Shown in pieces: positions 45,570-58,871 of a DNA stretch of 64,000 nucleotides. Made by a program: the position numbers and the translations under genes. How positions within the stretch are numbered: the stretch's first letter is position 1; the number at the start of each line of letters is the position of its first letter. The DNA lies in assembly GCA_026686845.1 (NCBI GenBank), contig JAIVEN010000002.1:29362001-29426000 (forward strand). Reading direction: 5' to 3'. The notes under the pieces were generated by a model. The model made no database searches, had not been told where the DNA came from, and saw only the letters and a list, made by a program, of their open reading frames with translations. The stretch comes from Adenanthera pavonina (taxonomy: Eukaryota; Streptophyta; Magnoliopsida; Fabales; Fabaceae).

Positions 45570-47427
45570 TGTTAGGTTTGGTTGGTTACCCAAGAAGGGG
45601 GTGAATCAGGTGATGCATGATTTTCACCATTTTTGGATCACAGCCCAATTTCACCACATGTGTAGCAAAACAGGGATAAACAGAGAGAATTAAGTATAGA
45701 TAGATGAAATGTGAGAATGAAGAATTAGACACAGAAATTTATATTAGTTCAGCCCAACCACTTGGCTTACATTCAGTCTACAAGCTACCACTTGAAATTT
45801 TTCACTATATCCCACAAGTTCGATCGGGCACCTATAAAGCCTCAATACATCCCACAAGTTTCAGTAGGTACTTGTGAAGCCACTCTTCCCACACCCTTAC
45901 AAGATGTGTAATATCCCTTAATGTTTCCTCACATTAAGATTCTATCCGGAAGTTTGTAGACAAGGATGATTACAGAAGTGAAACTCTCTTTAAGAGTGGA
46001 TGATACATTGAAAGCTCACTCTATAAAGGTGGTTTTTTAAAGAATTCTTATGCAGAAAGATTTTATAAATTGTTCAGTATTTTGGCATAACTCTCTTAAT
46101 ATTGTTACTTATAAGTTCAAATGAGGTTCTATTCACAGATTTTTGACTTAATTAGACATTAAACACAAGATCTATCTGTTAGACACAAGTTCTAGCTGTT
46201 ACTCTGTAAAAAGAGCCATTCACCAACTACATTAAATGCGTCTGATATTCCAAAATTCGAATTTTGAGGCTCAACAGATGAATTTTGCAAAAACAGCATA
46301 GTATGTGTTTAATGTTGAACTTCATAAATTTGTATATCATAAAATGAAATTTGAATTTCATGTTTACCGAAGTTAATCCATGTTAATTCATGCGAATTTT
46401 CATATTGGAAGTACGTCTATTGAAGTTTGAACAATTGTTTCAAGTTTTCACAAAGCACTCGAAATTCAAATTTCAAAAGCTGAAATTCATCTGTCAGAGA
46501 CTTATTCAATATGGCACAAAAGCTCTCCCTTTGAAATTTGACTGTTAAAATTCATCTGTTAGAGGTATCCTCCAATGAGACTTACAAGTTTTCTTTTTAA
46601 AATTCGCACTTTGAAATTCAAAGTTCATCTATCAGAGAGGGTGACTCTGAACTCTCTTTGAACTTTACCAACATTTGAATTTTGACTAAACTTCATACAA
46701 ATTTTGCACATATCCACTAACAATGCTACACCCGAAATTTGAATTTCATGACTAAAATTCATCTTTCAGAGATGAAATCTCTGTATATTTGAATTTCTCC
46801 AAGCAAAGTTTGAATTTTGCACAAAATACATATGAGTTAATAGTAAAATTCATCTGTTAGCCAATGTTTCTCAATTCTAACATAAGTTAACATTAGATTT
46901 ACTTAATCTAACTTGTTTAAAACATATGGTAACAAGATTAAGTGAATTTTAAAGATTAAAACCACTTCAAGACCTAAGTAAAAACAAAATATACCTAATA
47001 ACTAGGTTTTCAATGCTTGAGCTCCACTTTCACTCAGTCATTCCCTTCTTGGCATGCTTTCTTCTTATCTTCAATTCTTGGAGCATCCTTTCTCTTCTCC
47101 TTTCTTGAGTGAAACATGATATTTGTTTTCCTTTCTTTATTCCAATACTCACTATTCCTACTTGCATCAACGCACATTTAATATATTTCACTTATAAACC
47201 AAGTAGTTAGTCCAATTTATATATCCAACTTGTATGATACATTGTAAAAGCACTATGGATATATTGGTATATAGCAAGATATATGCACTATAAACTCAAT
47301 TAAGTACATGCTAATGCATATTTTACTTCTTTAAGAAACATTATATTTGTTAGACACATATAATACATTTGTTCCTTATTGCACTATATTTGTCATCATC
47401 AAAACTTATATTATATTAATCCTAACA
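45570..47427 (-). mobile_element. Solo LTR S2, family of element D (TSD TTATA)
   Basis: 1858 bp with plus-strand ends TGTTAGGTTTGG and AATCCTAACA, flanked by TTATA at 45565-45569 and 47428-47432. It aligns along its length with the LTRs of D. The interrupted integrase reading resumes after the insert (DLYFKEIVHLYGV). No internal sequence remains. It carries decayed word arrays with forms such as AAATTTGAATTT. Confidence 0.9.
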
Positions 47428-47432
47428 TTATA

Positions 47433-47518
47433 TTTCAAGGAAATTGTTCATCTTTATGGTGTTCTGAAAACTATTGCTTATAATCTGGATGTCAAATTTG
47501 AAGTCAATTTTGTAGAAC
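47433..47518 (+). pseudogene. Integrase fragment of element E between two insertions
   Basis: An 86-bp piece reading FKEIVHLYGVLKTIAYNLDV, a gypsy integrase core segment. It lies between solo LTRs S2 and G2. Confidence 0.75.
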
Positions 47519-48749
47519 TGTAACAACCCTCAATATACTATCCTGGACTTAGTCTTGAGCTGACGGAAAGTATACTTGATGATGTGTACATGATCGAAGG
47601 AACCAAGACCAAAAGAAAGACAAGAGAGCAAATTGGAAGAAATAAAGACAGAAGCTCCCATGCCACAGCCAAAAATAGTGTCATCGTAGTGAATGAGCTG
47701 GAAACTTGGATAATTTTTTGGACAGAAGAGCTTAACACCGCGGTGAACTTACCTCCCGACGCGGCCCCAAATGCCAAATCTTTATAAAATGGAAGTTATT
47801 TTAGTCAACTAAGATAGGATGAATCGAGGGAGAAATGGAGAAGCTTCGCTAGGGTTCTGTTTCTCCGGCCTTTGGGGATGATTTCTGGCCTTAAAGAGCT
47901 TTAATCTTGGTTGGTAAGTGATCTCTAACCTCCTCTTCTCTCTTTTCTCTTTGGTTTTGGGTTGAAATCTGTGGGAGTATGTTGGATTTCAGTTGGGTGG
48001 TATTTTCCACTGATTAAAATGCTTGGTTTGGTATTAAAGAAGTGTTATGTAGTGTTAGGAAGCTTTGAGTGTGATTTTTAGTTGGATTGCGATGAGTTTG
48101 AGTAGAACCCTAGGTTGGAAATTGTAGAGAGAGTGTGAAATTCGAGATGTATGAGGATGATTATACTGTGGATGGTTAATTAAAGCTTACTAGTGTGTAA
48201 TTATGCTGTGAGAACTATGGGTTAAGCTTGAAAGGCTAGATTGTAGATTTTAGTTCTTATGGGTATTATGTTAATTAAAGGTATTATGATGTTGTAGTGG
48301 TTGATTGGTTAATTGGAGGTGTATGATTCGTGATAAGTGCTCCGGAGGCTTGCATAAGCCCCTGTGTGCGTGGTGTAGTAATCTAAGGTAACCGGGTGTC
48401 TAAGTTTGTATGTTTTGTTGATTGTATCTATATATATATATATATGCATTTTCTATTCATACCACAATATTGTTATGTGTATGTGTGGTTTTTGTACATA
48501 TCATGGTATGTACATGGCTAAATGAGATAGTATATGATAATGATGAACATGATGATGATTACATAGTAATATACATATGTTGATGTGGCATTGTGTGATT
48601 TCATAGCATGCTAACATGATATTGATGAATATGATAATGCTAATGATTACATACTGGAATGGCACAAACATCATCACCATATGTACATTGTGAGAAATGG
48701 TGGATTGGGTGGTGATGATGAGATATAATATGATGATATATGATATCAT

Positions 48750-50397
48750 TGTTAAATAAGCTGGCTTCCTAAGGGGGATAAATTGGGAAGCTTGAAATTT
48801 TTCTACAAAATGTCAAGAAAGTAAAGAAAGCAAAGTATGATGGTAAAACAGAGTATAAATGAGTAAACTGTAAAAGTAGCAGTAGGGATGAGAAGACTCA
48901 GATATTTATCTTGGTTCGGTCTCTCCACTTGACCTACGTCCAGTCCTCAAGTCACCACTTGAGATTTTCCACTATTTCTGCAAGAATTTAGTGGGCTTCA
49001 TGCAAAGGCCTCAGTACAAAGATGATGCTCTGTTTCTAGAGCTCACTCTTTCACTCTATGCACTCTTACTAAGTACTTCCCCAATCCCTTGTGATATCCC
49101 CTCACAAGAAAATCTTTCTTCCAGATGAAGATAAGATTGTTTACAATGAATAAACTCTCTTAAACAGAGTGAATATGAAAGTTGGAGTACAAATATTGAA
49201 GTGTTAGAGTAAGAGACTTTGAATAAATGATTTGGCAGAGTTTCAGTATATACAAAGTTAAAATTGTTACCCACAACTTCAAATGATGTTATATTTATAG
49301 ATTTAGGTCTCAACTATATGTTAGAGACAAAATCTATCCGTTGGAGAAGTTATCCAATGGTTACTCTGAAAAACTATCCGTTAACCAACCACATTTAATG
49401 CTTTTGACATTCTGAAATTCGAATTTCAGTTGGTAAACAGACGAATTTCACAGAAACTGAAGGCTAAAGACTTCAACGTTGAATATCCGAAGTTCGTCTG
49501 TCATGAAGTAAAGTTCAAATTTTGATCATTGGAAAATGTTTCTATGTTGTGACATACGAATTTTCATGTTTGAAAACGTTCTGTTAAGTGTGAACAGTAT
49601 TTTCAATTTGCTACAGTGCCTTCGAAATTCGAATTTTGGAACCCCAAAATTCATCTGTTCGTGGCTGGTTTATAAGGCACAGTAGTTCATCTAATTCGAA
49701 ATTTGAATTTTTAAAAGGCAAAGTTCGTCTGTCAGAGAGACCTCTTTTCAGACTTACTTCAAAATTCAGATTTACAAATACTGTCATTCGTATGTCAACA
49801 TATCAATATATCAGACTCACAAGCTTTGTTTCTGAAATTCAAATTTTCATGTTCAAAGTTCGTCTGTCAGCGAGCAATTTTGAAGCCCAATCTAAACTTG
49901 GTTTCAGATGAACTTTGATATAATTTCAGACGAATTTCTTTAGTTTTCATAAGTTACATTTTGTCTGAAATTCGAATTTTCAAAACCCAAAGTTCGTCTG
50001 TTACTGGAAGCTCCTTTCAGACACTTATCAAGGTTCAAATTTTCTCAAGTCAAAATTCGTCTGTCAGAGAAGCCTCTTTTCAAACTTGTTTATTTTCAAT
50101 ACGAAATTCGAATTTTCAAAGCCAAAGTTCAAATTTCCAAGATGAACCTTTCAAACTTTGTCTATTGGTGGGTGTTTTTCAAATATTCCATGATTTAACA
50201 TAGAATCAAAGTTTTAAAACATCTTTTCTCCAAATCAAAGTATTTTACTCAAATCAAAACATTGTTAAACATCCTACATCTGTTCTTGCACATATTTCTC
50301 CAGAATTTCTTCACTTGAAACCTTTTGTGCACCTTTGATATCTTTATTCCAAACTCTTGAAGGTTAGTTTGGAATCATCAAAACTATTGATTCAACA
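48750..50397 (-). repeat. 3' LTR of element C
   Basis: 1648 bp. Over the 340 bp nearest 48750 it differs strongly from the 5' LTR of C, while the rest matches it well. Word arrays of TTCGAATTT and CAGACGAA lie at 49420-50150. Confidence 0.9.
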
Positions 50398-50692
50398 TTC
50401 TCCCCCTTTTTGATGATGACAAAACAACTTACAAACTGGATTAGTACTTGGGTTTGCTTTAACAAGCTCCCCCTCAACATATGCATTATATTTCAAAAGA
50501 TATCATATATAGTAGATCAAGTACAAAGATTCAAAGATTATCAGGGATAGATCATTGCAACCAAGAAATTCTTTCATTTCAACAATCATTGCTTTACAGG
50601 AAACAATTAATGCAAAATAGTCTTAAATACACAAAACACAAACAACAGAAACATAACATAACACTACAAGAGGACCCAAGGCTAAGTTCTAA
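50398..50692 (-). promoter_or_regulatory. Purine tracts upstream of the 3' LTR in C
   Basis: Minus-strand AAAAAGGGGGAGAA at 50398-50411 borders the LTR. A second GTTGAGGGGGAGC is at 50465-50477. The rest is noncoding. Confidence 0.78.
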
Positions 50693-52891
50693 TCACTTCT
50701 TCTTTGACTTAGTCTTCTTGCTGTAGGATTTTCCTGAATGCTCTACAGCAGACTTTCCAGTTCTAGTTTGGTCACTCTTCTCCCCCTTTTTGACATCATC
50801 AGAAAGGTGAACAAAATCTGCAGGAGGAGGGATCTGAGACATTGGAATAGCTTGAAGAGGTACAGGGACAAATGGCGTTTTAGGATTGAGCTTTGGCAAG
50901 GACCCAGAAACTTTAGAACTTGTGTCTTCATCTTCATCATCAGAAATCTCAAGAAGTTCAGAAATTTCTTGCCTTGTAACTGCCAATTGTGCCATTCTTT
51001 CCTCCGAGAAACCATAATATGTAACAGGTGAGGGAGCAGGAGGAGGAAACATTTCTTCAAGCCTTCTTCTCTGAGCTTGCAAGAGAGCATTGTGAGTAAT
51101 GGCTTCCAAATCAAAAAAAGGCACAATGCTTCTTTCTTCATTTAGGGCAGCCTGCATGAATGGAGAGGTGGAGATAGCTACCACTAATCTTTCTACTTGC
51201 TCAGATTCTTGCTAAGACAGGATTGACTCTTGAGCATATGCTGGAAGGGGGTCATGAGAGCTTGAATCTCGAGGGCCTTCTTCTTCCATACCATAGTCCA
51301 AAGGAGGACCAGCACTTGGTGTGCTCAGTATTCCAGCAACCTCAATATCATCGATAGCATCATCATGCTCAAAAGAAGCTAGTTCAAAGGGGCTTGGAGG
51401 CTCAGAAGTTGGAGACTTGGTAGGCTCAGAGAATCCTGGTTGAGGTAGAGCTGATATGGCAGGAATTGCACTCCGAATGTCTTTATATGCATCAGCAACC
51501 ACTTTCATGTTCTTGGCCAACTGGTGGATCTGATCTTGTAGATGAGCAAACTTAGCATTTTGCTCATCCCTGATGCTTAGTATGAGTGTAGACAAACTGT
51601 CATACAACTTAGTGATCTTTGTTGGCTTGGCACAAGAGGAGGGAGTAGATGGAATGTGAGCAGGCAAAGATGGAGATGGGACAGGCTGAGAAGGCTGAGG
51701 TGTAGGTCTTGCAGGAACCTCAGAGGTACCTTCTTGCTGTAGGGAGGCATCTTCAACAAAGAAAAGATCTTCAGGTTTTCTTGCTCCCTTCCCAATCCAT
51801 CTTCCTTCATTTCTTTCAATCCTCATTCTTTGTAGTTCCTCTTCCTTGAAAATCTCAGTAGGCTTCCCTTTTCCTTTCTCAAGGTGCTGAATTCTAGCAT
51901 ATTGTAGGATTCTGGAAATGATTGCTGCATAGGGAAGTGGAGAGTCTTTCCTCTGATCCCTTGCCTTGATCATGCGTTGGAGAATGATATATCCCATGTT
52001 GATGAGCTTCTCACGCATGATTACTGCCATCACATGTGCCTCTGCCCTTGTGATCAGATTGAAGCTACCTCCTTTGTTAAAGATAATCCTAGACACTATG
52101 TAGTGTAGTATCCTCACTTGAGCACTGAGATCAGTGGGCTTCAGCAAATTTATGGTTGGCCTATTCTCCTTTCTTCTGAATAATGTGTTCAGGATTGTAC
52201 TCTCCTTGTAGTTCAGAAAGGGGCCACTTTCTTCATCAGCTGTCTCTGCCTCATCCATATATCCAGAAGCAGTGATGTCAATCTTAAGGCCATCTTGCCC
52301 TGGGATTTCCAAGACTTCATTAAAAGTTTCATCTGTGAGCCAGATGGTCCTTGATCTCAGATTGACCTCCCACTTCTTCTTCTTACTGTTGTACTTCAGA
52401 GAGGCGTACCATGTCTTAACCACTTCATCATCATAGCTCCCCAGTATCTCTAACAGATTCTTATATCTTATCATCCATATCCCAGCATCAAAATTGTTAG
52501 AGACTAAGAAATCTTCCAAGTTCACACAGTGAGGCTTGATTACCTTTTTACTTGCAAACTTGGTTAAGTATTCCTTCTGAATCTGAGGAGTGCTCCATAA
52601 TGGCATTGTTGTGAGTTAGTATTTTCCAGATTCAATACTGGAGGAGGAAGTGGAAGCAACAGCATTAGTAGTAGGAACAGGGACCGAAGGCTCTGTTATC
52701 TTCGAAGAGGAGGGTCCAGCTTTCTTTGATTCTGCCTTTGAGGTTATTTTCTGTCATTTGGAGGGAGTTGCCTTGCTTGATTCGACTTTTCTCTTCGGTT
52801 TTTCACCCTCCTTTGAGGTAAATTGGGATTTAACCGTTCTCTTTGGTCGTGCATCTCCCTTTCCAACTTCAGGATTCTTTACTCGTGCCAT
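50693..52891 (-). pseudogene. Third ORF (env-like position) of element C, broken
   Basis: A 733-codon frame from MARVKNPEVG (52891) to KTKSKKK. Main open pieces are 52606-51212 (464 codons) and 51184-50693 (163 codons), separated by single stops; earlier stops lie in the basic N-terminal part. The core (VVKTWYASLKYN, TIWLTDETFNEVLEI, TINLLKPTDL), the coiled-coil-like SLSTLILSIRDEQNAKFAHL and the Lys-rich end match B. No membrane segment is visible. The conserved length and domain order in A, B and C suggest a real element gene of unknown role. Confidence 0.8.
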
Positions 52892-53879
52892 TTTCATGAA
52901 TGAATGTTTCAGAATGAAGCTGAGATTAGGTTTATAGGGTGCGAAAATCAATTTAAACGGTGGGAAATGAAGATTTTCGATCAGAATTTAAGAGCATTGA
53001 AGAGAGAATTTGAACTGACTCAGAGAGGGAAGGAATAGGGTTGCGTCTGTTCAAAAGAAAACTGTTGGTTTTAACGTGTATAACTGTCTGACAAACGAAT
53101 TTTGAGGGGTCAAAATTCGAACTTCGAGCAGTTACAAGTTAAAACATCCAGCAAAGCTTACTGACAGATGAATTTTCTTCTAAAAGTTTGTCTGACAGAG
53201 GCTTGGTCCAAGCAGCACAGGATGAACAAACGAACTTTGTCTCAACAAAGTTCAAATTTCAAAGATCAGGCAACAAGCAATAATCAATGCAATAAACAAC
53301 AGACGAATTATGCACATGAAAATTCATCTTTCAGAGATTCAACATTATGAGCAAGTTTCAACAGACAAATTTTGAATCAGAAATTCAAATTTCTGCACTT
53401 TGAAAGGTTCTCCAACATGCGTATGTTATGAAATGGACATTTGTATAAACATCATGTTGGACAAAGACAACATTGAATCTTTTATTTTTGGAAAATCTGA
53501 ACTTTTGAGGATCAACAGACGAATTTCGAGGGACCACCGAGAACTGTTTCAAGATGAAGTTCGTCTGTTGATCACCTAAATTCGAATGTTGAGCATGCTT
53601 CCTCGTTCAAAAACACAATTTATCAAGGAAATTCGTCTAACACACAACTAAACTACGAATTTCAACTTTAAAAACTTACAGAATGGATCCAGAACTCAAA
53701 TTTTTTGCTGTTTCTTTCTCCTTTTGACTATTCCATTCTGATTTGCTCCATTTTTCAGATCTATTTGTCATTTAAACTTATGAGGAGCACCTGCAACTTA
53801 CATTAAACTTTCTCCGATGCTTAAGTTAGAATTTATTTACTATTAGAAAATCTAAAAACAGAATTGCACAAGGATTTAC
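52892..53879 (-). repeat. Noncoding gap between pol and third ORF in C
   Basis: Counterpart of 33299-34310 in B, with the same palindrome and CAGACGAA-type words in partly decayed form. No gene. Confidence 0.72.
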
Positions 53880-56800
53880 TTATAGTTCATTGGGATTTAC
53901 TATACCTAATTCTCTTCTGATTTTGCAAAATCTATCTTCTGATAGAGGGTTTGTCAAGATGTCAATAACTTGATCTTCTGTTGGGATGTATTCTAACCTG
54001 ATTTCTCTTTTCAGAACATGATCCCTTATGAAGTGGTGCCTAACTTCAATATGTTTTGTCCTTGAATGCATGATAGGATTCTTTGTGATGTTTATGGCAC
54101 TTTGGTTGTCACACATTATTGGTATTTCCTTCATCTCAACCTCAAGATCCTCAAGCTGCTGTCTCATCCAGATGATTTGGGCACAACAGCTTCCAGCTGC
54201 AACGTACTCGGCTTCTGCAGTGGATAGGGCCACACTGTTTTGCTTTTTGCTAAACCATGAAACCAAGGATCCTCCAAGAAACTGACAAGTTCCACTTGTA
54301 CTTTTTCTGTCAGTTTTGGATCCTGCAAAATCAGCATCAGTGTATCCTTTGAGATCTTCTCCATTGCCCTTTGGATACCAAAGACCCATCTGTGATGTTC
54401 CAATAAGATATCTGAAAATACGCTTCATAGCAGTTGCATGGGTTTCCTTGGGACATGACTGGAATCTTGCACACATACAGACACTAAACATGATGTCAGG
54501 TCTGCTGGCAGTTAGGTACAGTAGGGATCCAATCATTCTTCTATGCTGGGTTATGTCAAACATTTTCCCTTTTTCATCCATATCCAGTTTGGTTATTGTG
54601 GGCATAGGTGTTCCCATTGGCTTGGCATTCTCCATCCCAAACTTCTTTAACAATTCTTTCAGATACTTGGATTGATTGAGAAAGATACCATCATCACACT
54701 GCCTGATTTGCAATCCAAGGAAGAAGTTGAGTTCACCCATCATGGACATTTCAAATTCTCCCTGCATTAGCTTAGAAAAATTCTTGCAAAGAAATTCATT
54801 AGTAGCACCAAATATAATATCATCAACATAGATTTGAACAATAAGTAAATCTTTATTTTCTTTCTTAGTGAATAAGGTTGTATCCACTTTTCCTCTATTG
54901 AACCCCTTTTCAGTTAGAAAATTACTTAATCTTTCATACTATGCTCTAGGGGCTTGCTTCAAACCGTAAAGGGTTTTCTTTAGTTTATAAACATGGTTTG
55001 GTTTTGTAGAGTCCTCAAAGCCTGGAGGTTGGTCTACATAGACTTCTTCCATGATATATCCATTTAGAAAAGCACTCTTCACATCCATTTGATACAACAA
55101 AATATTTTTCATGCATGCATATTCTAACAGAATTCTAATAGCTTCTAATCTAGCTACCGAAGCAAAGGTTTCTTCAAAATCAATACCTTCTTCTTGATTA
55201 TACCCTTTTGCAACCAGTCTAGCTTTATTTCTGATTATTGATCCTGATTCAAGTTTATTTTTAAAAACCCATTTAGTGCCAATGACAAGATGATTTTTGG
55301 GTCTGGGCACTAAATCGCAAACTTGATTTCTTTCAAACTGATTCAACTCATCTTGCATAGCTAAAATCCAGTATTCATCAGTTAAGGCTTCTTCAATACA
55401 TTTAGGTTCAATTTGAGAAATAAAAGCACAGTTTATCATTTGATCCCTTAACTGTTTTTTGGTTTTAACTTTCTCTTGAACATCTCCTATCACTTGATCA
55501 ACAGGATGATTCCTTTGATATCTCCAAGCTCTAGGGAGTCCTTGAGACATATCTTCATTATATTCATCCACAAGGTCTTTCTCCTGAATATCTTCCTCTA
55601 TGTTAATAGATTTAGAGATTTTTGGAGGTTTAATTTTACCTTCATCAGAAAAATCTAAATTCTTAAAGTTTGAAATAAGATCATCCTCATCAGTGACATG
55701 TTTGGAAACAGTTTCATTTTCAATAAATACTACATGTATAGATTCTTCTACTAATTTAGACTTTTTATTAAAAGCTCTATATGCCTTACTTTTACTAGAA
55801 TAGCCCAGAAATATACCTTTATCAGATTTGGCATCAAACTTACCCAGATTCTCCTTTCCATTGTTGTGGATGAAGCACTTGCAGCCGAACACATGGAGAT
55901 GTGAGAGATTTGGTTTTCTTCCTTTGTACAGCTCATAAGGAGTCTTCCCAAGGATTGGTCTAATGTATGCTCTATTTATGATGTAGCTTGCTGTGTTTAC
56001 TGCATCAGCCCAGAATACTTGAGAGAGTTCCTTTTCATTCAACATAGCTCTAGCCATCTTTCCAATTGTTCTGTTCTTCCTTTTTACTACTCCATTTTGT
56101 TGAGGTGTTCTTGGAGTTGAGAAGTTGTGATCAATTCTATGCTCATCACAGTACTCTAGGAAGTATGAGTTCTCAAACTCTCCTCCATGGTCTGACCTGA
56201 TAGACACAATGGAAATACCCTTCTCATTTTGTACTTTCTTGGCTAAGGTAACAAATGCATCAAAGGTATCACTTTTAGAGGAAAGAAATAATGTCCATGT
56301 AAATCTAGAGTAATCATCTACAATGACAAGCACATACAGATTTCCACCAGTGCTTTTTACCCTAGATGGACCAATGAGATCCATATGCAATAGTTCTAGT
56401 GGTCTAGTTGTGGTAACTACGTTTTTAGATTTAAAAGAAGATTTAGTTTGTTTTCCTCTTAGGCATGCATCATATTCTTTGTCTTTTTCAAAAGTGATTT
56501 TTGGCAGGCCAGTGACTAACTCATTTTTAACCAGTTTTGATAGTTGATTCATATTAACATGAGCTAATCTCCTATGCCATAACCAACTATCGTTGTTTTG
56601 ACTAATTAAGCATACAGAATCTAAGGGAGGAAGTTCATCAAGATCAATAGTATAACAGTTACCATCCCTTTGAGCTTTTAGGATTACTTTGTGATCACTT
56701 TTTCTGATGACCAGGCAAAACTTTGAGTCAAACAGCACCCAATTTTCTTTATTACAGGTCTGACTCATGCTCAGCAAATTGTGGTTGAGACTAATTACAA

Positions 56801-57016
56801 ACAGCACCTCTTCAACGGATGTTTCAGGATTCTTCCCCACAATGCCAATGCCAACTATTTTGCCATATTGATCACCTCCAAATGTCACCTTTCCTCCTTT
56901 CTTGTCTCTAAGGATGATGAACTTTTCCTTATCACCAGTCATATGGCTTGAGCAGGCACTGTCCATATACCATTTGTTGCTCCTTTTAGCTCTAAGACAA
57001 ACCTGCAGAACAAGGT
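53880..57016 (-). pseudogene. pol of element C, one nonsense codon
   Basis: Read on the minus strand from 57016, an open stretch of over 690 codons covers protease (WYMDSACSSHMTGD), integrase (LWHRRLAHVN, MDLIGPSRV, VDDYSRFTW) and the first part of reverse transcriptase (YQMDVKSAFLNG, LKQAPRA). A stop at about 54936, at the Trp codon present in B, breaks the frame. The remainder to 53880 holds YVDDIIFG and RNase H (AEAEYVAA, KHIEVRHHFIRD). An ATG at 57020 overlaps the gag stop (ATGA), a possible reinitiation start absent from B. Integrase and RNase H tails are otherwise well kept. Confidence 0.88.
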
Positions 57017-57697
57017 TCATATTTTCTTTTTAGGTACCCAAATTTGCTTAGGTCCTTTTCTGTCAGTAGTCTTTTCCCTAGATACAGATGTACATTTGGA
57101 AACCCACTTAACCTTCCTATCAAGTTCATTTTTATTTAGAGCATATGAACTGGAAATATGTCCCTTCTTATTACAGAAGTGACAGGTGGTAATGGGACTG
57201 CTGGATTGAGAAGCAGGAAGAAAACAATGCAGATAATATTTTTGTTTTGCATGCCTTGGTTGATTATATGATTCAATGTGATGTGACATATGATCTTTCT
57301 TTCTATTGCCACCAGCATGCACAAAATGTCTCATGTACACATTATGATTTTTCTTCCTAATCTTTTCTTTTACAGCACAAGGATCATAACCAAGTCCAGC
57401 TTTTCCCTGTGATATTCTTTGGCTTTCCATTAAAGCAAACAACATATATTTACCTTTAGTAAGCCTAGACATGCTTTTCACTAGATATTCATTGGTTTGC
57501 TTTAGTTCAATGCATGATTTATAGCAAGCAGATTCAGCAATAGGTAGAGAAGCAATATCAGAGATGTTGCATTGTGATTCTAGTTTGTTAATCTTTTTCT
57601 TAGCTTGCTTCAATTCTTTAGCAACCTTAACAAACTCATTATGCAGCTCATGAAACGCATCCAGTAATTCAGAATAGGAAGGTTCAGATTCATATAC
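57003..57697 (-). other. Putative 695-nt intron joining gag to pol in element C
   Basis: Begins GTATATG after GTGAG and ends GTTCTGCAG before GTTTGTC (minus strand). The gag part upstream is 1119 nt, exactly 373 codons, and the downstream codon is in pol frame. Length and site sequences are the same as in B despite clear divergence between the copies. Confidence 0.5.
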
Positions 57698-58816
57698 CTC
57701 ACTTTCTTGATCACTGCTGCATGGGATTTCAGCTTCTTCAGAGGCAAGTGCCATCAAACAGATGTTGGCAATTTCATTTTCATCATCATCTTCTTTATCT
57801 GAGCTGTTACCCCATATTGATGAAATGTAAGCTCTTTTCTTCTTGCCTTTGTCTATAGCTTTCTTTTCTTTCTCTTGCTTCTTGAGGAATTGTGGACAAT
57901 CCCATTTGATATGTCTCTGCTTTTTGCACTCATAGCAAGTGACAGGTTCTTTAGCTTCTCTCTTGCTATCTCCAGCTGCTCCTTTCTTGAAGATTTTCTT
58001 TTTTCTCTTCTTGCTGTAGAATCTTCCAAATTTTCTGACCATCATAGCCAGGGTTTCTTCATCTAGCTCATCTCCATCATCAGATTCTTCTTCTTTCTCC
58101 TCAGCAGCTTTCAGAGTAAGACCTTTCTTCTTTCTGTCTTGTCTTGCTTCCTTGAGAGCCTTCATTTTTTCTTCATACTCCTCAAGGCTACCAAAAAGAG
58201 TAGTGACAGAGGTCATTGATTCTCCTCCGGCTTCCTTTATTGCTGTTATCTTGGGTTGCCATTCCAGAGGGAGAGCTCTGAGGATCTTTCTGACCTTTTC
58301 TGTTTGAGTGTACTCCTTTTCCAGACTCTTTAGTTGATTCACAATGAGGGTGAATCTCTTCTGTAGCTCTTTTACATTCTCTCCTTCAACCATTCGAAAG
58401 CTTTCGTATTCACCTATGCATGTATTCAGTTTGTTTTCCCTGACTCCAGTTGTTCCTTCATGAGCAATTTGTAAGGTGTCCCACATTTCCTTGGTAGTGG
58501 AGCATTGTGAGACCCTGTAGAATTTGTCTTGATTCAAAGCACTGACCAAGTAATGTTTTGCCTTGAAGTTCAGCAAGACACTTCTTCTATCTTCCTCATT
58601 CCATTCAGCTTCTGCCTTCTCTCTATACTTCCCATCATCTTCCAAAGTCATTGGGATAAAATCTCCCTTCTGAATGACTGACCAGATGTCCAGATCAATT
58701 GACTGGAGATAGATTTGCATCCTCATCTTCCAATAACCATAGTGTTCTCCACTGAAGCCAGGTGGTCTATTTGTGTTGTTTCCTTCTGGTAGTATGCTTT
58801 CTCCAAAGCCAGCCAT
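57017..58816 (-). CDS. Gag protein of element C
   Basis: 599 residues from MAGFGESILP. The longer GTG start at 58870 lies in the primer site and is rejected. It has the same order as Gag of B: copia-type gag domain, acidic/Lys-rich hinge, first knuckle CYECKKQRHIKWDC, coiled-coil-like KVAKELKQAKKKINKLES and second knuckle CHFCNKKGHISSSY. In the second knuckle the last Cys has become Tyr, and in the first the usual Gly is Arg. So although the frame is open, both zinc knuckles are altered. The N-terminal domain is nearly identical to that of A. Confidence 0.85.
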   Translation of the reverse strand: MAGFGESILPEGNNTNRPPGFSGEHYGYWKMRMQIYLQSIDLDIWSVIQKGDFIPMTLEDDGKYREKAEAEWNEEDRRSVLLNFKAKHYLVSALNQDKFYRVSQCSTTKEMWDTLQIAHEGTTGVRENKLNTCIGEYESFRMVEGENVKELQKRFTLIVNQLKSLEKEYTQTEKVRKILRALPLEWQPKITAIKEAGGESMTSVTTLFGSLEEYEEKMKALKEARQDRKKKGLTLKAAEEKEEESDDGDELDEETLAMMVRKFGRFYSKKRKKKIFKKGAAGDSKREAKEPVTCYECKKQRHIKWDCPQFLKKQEKEKKAIDKGKKKRAYISSIWGNSSDKEDDDENEIANICLMALASEEAEIPCSSDQESEVYESEPSYSELLDAFHELHNEFVKVAKELKQAKKKINKLESQCNISDIASLPIAESACYKSCIELKQTNEYLVKSMSRLTKGKYMLFALMESQRISQGKAGLGYDPCAVKEKIRKKNHNVYMRHFVHAGGNRKKDHMSHHIESYNQPRHAKQKYYLHCFLPASQSSSPITTCHFCNKKGHISSSYALNKNELDRKVKWVSKCTSVSREKTTDRKGPKQIWVPKKKI

Positions 58817-58857
58817 TTTAATTCCCGGACTGTGAAATCCTTTGATTGGGAATCGGG

Positions 58858-58869
58858 GCTCTGATACCA
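58858..58869 (-). promoter_or_regulatory. Primer binding site of element C
   Basis: TGGTATCAGAGC on the minus strand, two bases from the 5' LTR. Confidence 0.92.
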
Positions 58870-58871
58870 CT

